Assembly: GCF_000220395.1 (NCBI RefSeq)
Contig: NW_004086019.1
Location: 19,695-83,694, forward strand
Direction: 5' to 3'
Origin: Ichthyophthirius multifiliis
Lineage: Eukaryota; Ciliophora; Oligohymenophorea; Hymenostomatida
DNA: 64,000 nt
The stretch's first letter is position 1. Each line of letters starts with the position of its first letter. The translations under genes were made by a program, and so were the position numbers. This document shows positions 62,174 to 64,000 of this stretch, piece after piece. The notes beneath the pieces were generated by a model. It ran no database searches, had not been told where the DNA came from, and saw only the letters and a program-made list of their open reading frames with translations.

Positions 62174-63042
62174 ACAGTTTTTTTTATTACTAATTTTTCT
62201 TTCTTAATTTTTTTTATTAAATACAATTATATTTACTTTTATATATATAATATTAAATATGATTTATTATTCATATAAGATTTATTTAAATTAATAATAT
62301 ATGAAACTATACCTATAATAAATATTTATTTAAATTATAATTATTATTATATATAAGTTATTTAATATAAATATAATATATATATATTATAATTAAAATT
62401 ATTTTTTATTTAATTATTTATAAAATAATTTTTTTTTATATAGTTATAGCTAGTTATATTTTTGCTTTAAATAAATAAATTATATATTAATTTATATACA
62501 AATATATATTAATATATATCTTAATTTAGAAATTATTTTTATAATTTTATTTTAATATATATATATTATATCTAACTTAATATATAAACTTTATTTATTT
62601 TTATCTCAAAATCATTTAATTCTTTTGAAAAATAAAATGTTATATCTATTAGATTTCCATAAAAAAATATAAAATTAATTATTTTTATATATAATATTAT
62701 CTAATTAATAAATAACTTATAAATTTTAAAATTTATTAGCTTTTATAGTCTTTTTAATTAAGAAATCTTTAATATATTTTATTGAAAACTTTTAATATTT
62801 TTAGAATTTATGAAATATTTTGATTTTTCTTAATTTTTTTAAATCTTTATAATTAGATTTATATATAATTATTTATATTAATTATTATATTTAGAAAATA
62901 AAATAAAAAGTTAAATTTTTGAAATGTATTTTTTTATTAGAAAGAAAGTATTTTTCAAAAAAAAAAAAATATTGAAATAAAATAAATAATTATACATTAC
63001 ATATTAATTAAAAATATAAAAAAAAATAGAAAACATTATAAA
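62174..63042. other. A+T-only gap before the CELF-like gene
   Basis: The stretch is 0.87 kb with no gene-like frame. A T-rich 3' flank of sideroflexin is followed by A-rich sequence near the next start. Confidence 0.5.
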
Positions 63043-63919
63043 ATGAATAAACCATACAATACATATTTAAAAACAAATTCATATAATCTATATTAACAAA
63101 ATCAAAATCATTAATCATATTATAATAAACAATTTTCTTAAAATTCAATATAATAAACATAACATAATTAAATTATATAATAAGTAAAATCAAAAAATAA
63201 AAATCTATATTTAAAAAATAGGATCACAATACAAATTAATTATTTATTCCATAAGTACATGTAAAAAAATATACTCCTTTATATAAAAATATTTTAAAAT
63301 CCATTTACAAGTGGCATAATATATACTTTAAATACTATACATAAGATAATGAAGAATATTATTATCATCCTTACTAAAATAAAAATAATTATAATAAACC
63401 TTAACATGGATCATTAATTTATAGTATAGATGGAACATATGAATAAATTTAAGAACACTATTAACCAAGAAATTAAATAAGTTTGGTTTATACTATAAAT
63501 CTTTTTTAATATTAATTTTTTTTATTTGAGAAGTTAATAATTTAAAATAAAACTAATCATCACATTTGTTTGTTTTCCATTTACCTTTAAATTTTAAAGA
63601 TAATGATTTTGAAAGCTTATTTAGTGAATATGGATAAGTTGTTTCGGCAAAAGTAAGTAAAAAACCAGATGGAGCAAGCAAAGGATTTGGTCAATTTTTT
63701 TATCTTTTATTTTATTTTTATAATATATATTTATTATTTATTTTTTAATTAAAATATAGGCTTTATAAGTTATAATAGTTCATATGAGGCTGAAAATGCA
63801 ATAAGATATTTAAACGGCTTACATATATAAAGTAAATTCAAATATAAATAATATTTTTATATTAAACTTATATAGATAAAAAACTTAAAGTTGAAATAAG
63901 AAAAGAAAATAAGTTTTGA
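63043..63919 (+). CDS. CELF/Bruno-type RRM RNA-binding protein
   Basis: ATG 63043-63045 begins an Asn/Gln/Tyr/His-rich N-terminal part (HQSYYNKQFSQNSIQQTQHN, YKWHNIYFKYYTQDNEEYYY) likely disordered. An RRM follows with RNP2 (LFVFHLPLNF), ESLFSEYGQVVSAKVSKKP, RNP1 (SKGFGFISYN), and AENAIRYLNGLHIQ, ending KKLKVEIRKENKF. The closest pattern is the third RRM of CELF/Bruno-like splicing and translation regulators (LFIYHLP, F-G-x-VVSAKVF, CFGFVSY, NGFQI). Two introns restore the frame inside the RRM: 63690-63759 (70 nt) and 63832-63875 (44 nt). A further intron near 63,480-63,535 leads into the RRM exon; one more frame change near 63,240 is unresolved. It has a single RRM, unlike three-RRM animal CELF proteins. 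TGA is at 63917-63919. Confidence 0.8.
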
Positions 63920-63962
63920 AAATTGGAAAAATATATACATATTATTATTATACTTATTTATG

Positions 63963-63963
<1 letters not shown>

Positions 63964-64000
<37 letters not shown>
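63964..64000. repeat. (AT)n run at the window end
   Basis: Alternating AT over the last about 35 bp, cut by the end of the window. Confidence 0.75.

Noticed and set aside
1-64000. tRNA, rRNA, telomere repeats, transposase or virus-like genes
   Set aside because: I looked for G/C-rich cloverleaf blocks, C4A2-type telomere repeats, and polymerase, integrase or capsid motifs, and saw none.

Overview
This window looks like macronuclear DNA of an oligohymenophorean ciliate. It is about 85% A+T. The proteins only read through when TAA and TAG are taken as glutamine and TGA as the only stop, which is the ciliate nuclear code (table 6). Introns are short (about 25-220 nt), GT..AG and almost pure A+T. 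The base composition, intron size and gene density resemble Ichthyophthirius multifiliis more than Tetrahymena, but that species call is inference. An ordinary standard-code ORF scan misses nearly every gene here.

Layout. 1-5 kb: a coiled-coil gene fragment, an orphan protein, mitochondrial import receptor TIM50 and peptidyl-tRNA hydrolase 2. 5-12 kb: an AMPK-like kinase with a KA1 tail and a polyglutamine linker, the Paf1-complex subunit RTF1, and a 443-residue orphan. 12-16 kb: a small membrane protein and a diverged CPSF_A/DDB1/SF3b130-type beta-propeller protein. 16-25 kb: mostly short intronless orphans, one WD40-like protein and a mitochondrial carrier. 25-36 kb: Asn/Gln-rich orphans, a 159-bp tandem duplication and a large acidic coiled-coil protein. 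36-51 kb: a dense block with nucleoporin Nup155, LIS1, a cyclic-nucleotide-binding K+ channel, a kinase-like/MORN fusion and a membrane RING-H2 protein. 52-64 kb: a membrane-anchored pepsin-like protein that has lost its catalytic motifs, an Unkempt-like CCCH protein, an MFS transporter, a sideroflexin and a CELF/Bruno-type RRM protein.

Most genes are housekeeping or cell-architecture genes with no operon-like logic, and neighbours are not obviously linked in function. Gaps between genes are 0.2-2 kb of nearly pure A+T with long (AT)n runs. I saw no tRNA, rRNA, telomere repeat, CRISPR array, transposase, reverse transcriptase or virus-like element.

The best candidates for new biology are the catalytically dead aspartyl-protease-fold membrane protein (51920-53863), the pseudokinase-MORN fusion (48240-50844), the diverged CPSF_A protein (12859-15737) and several intronless orphans. 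Exon edges are given only where a GT..AG junction restored a recognisable frame. Several 5' ends remain uncertain.
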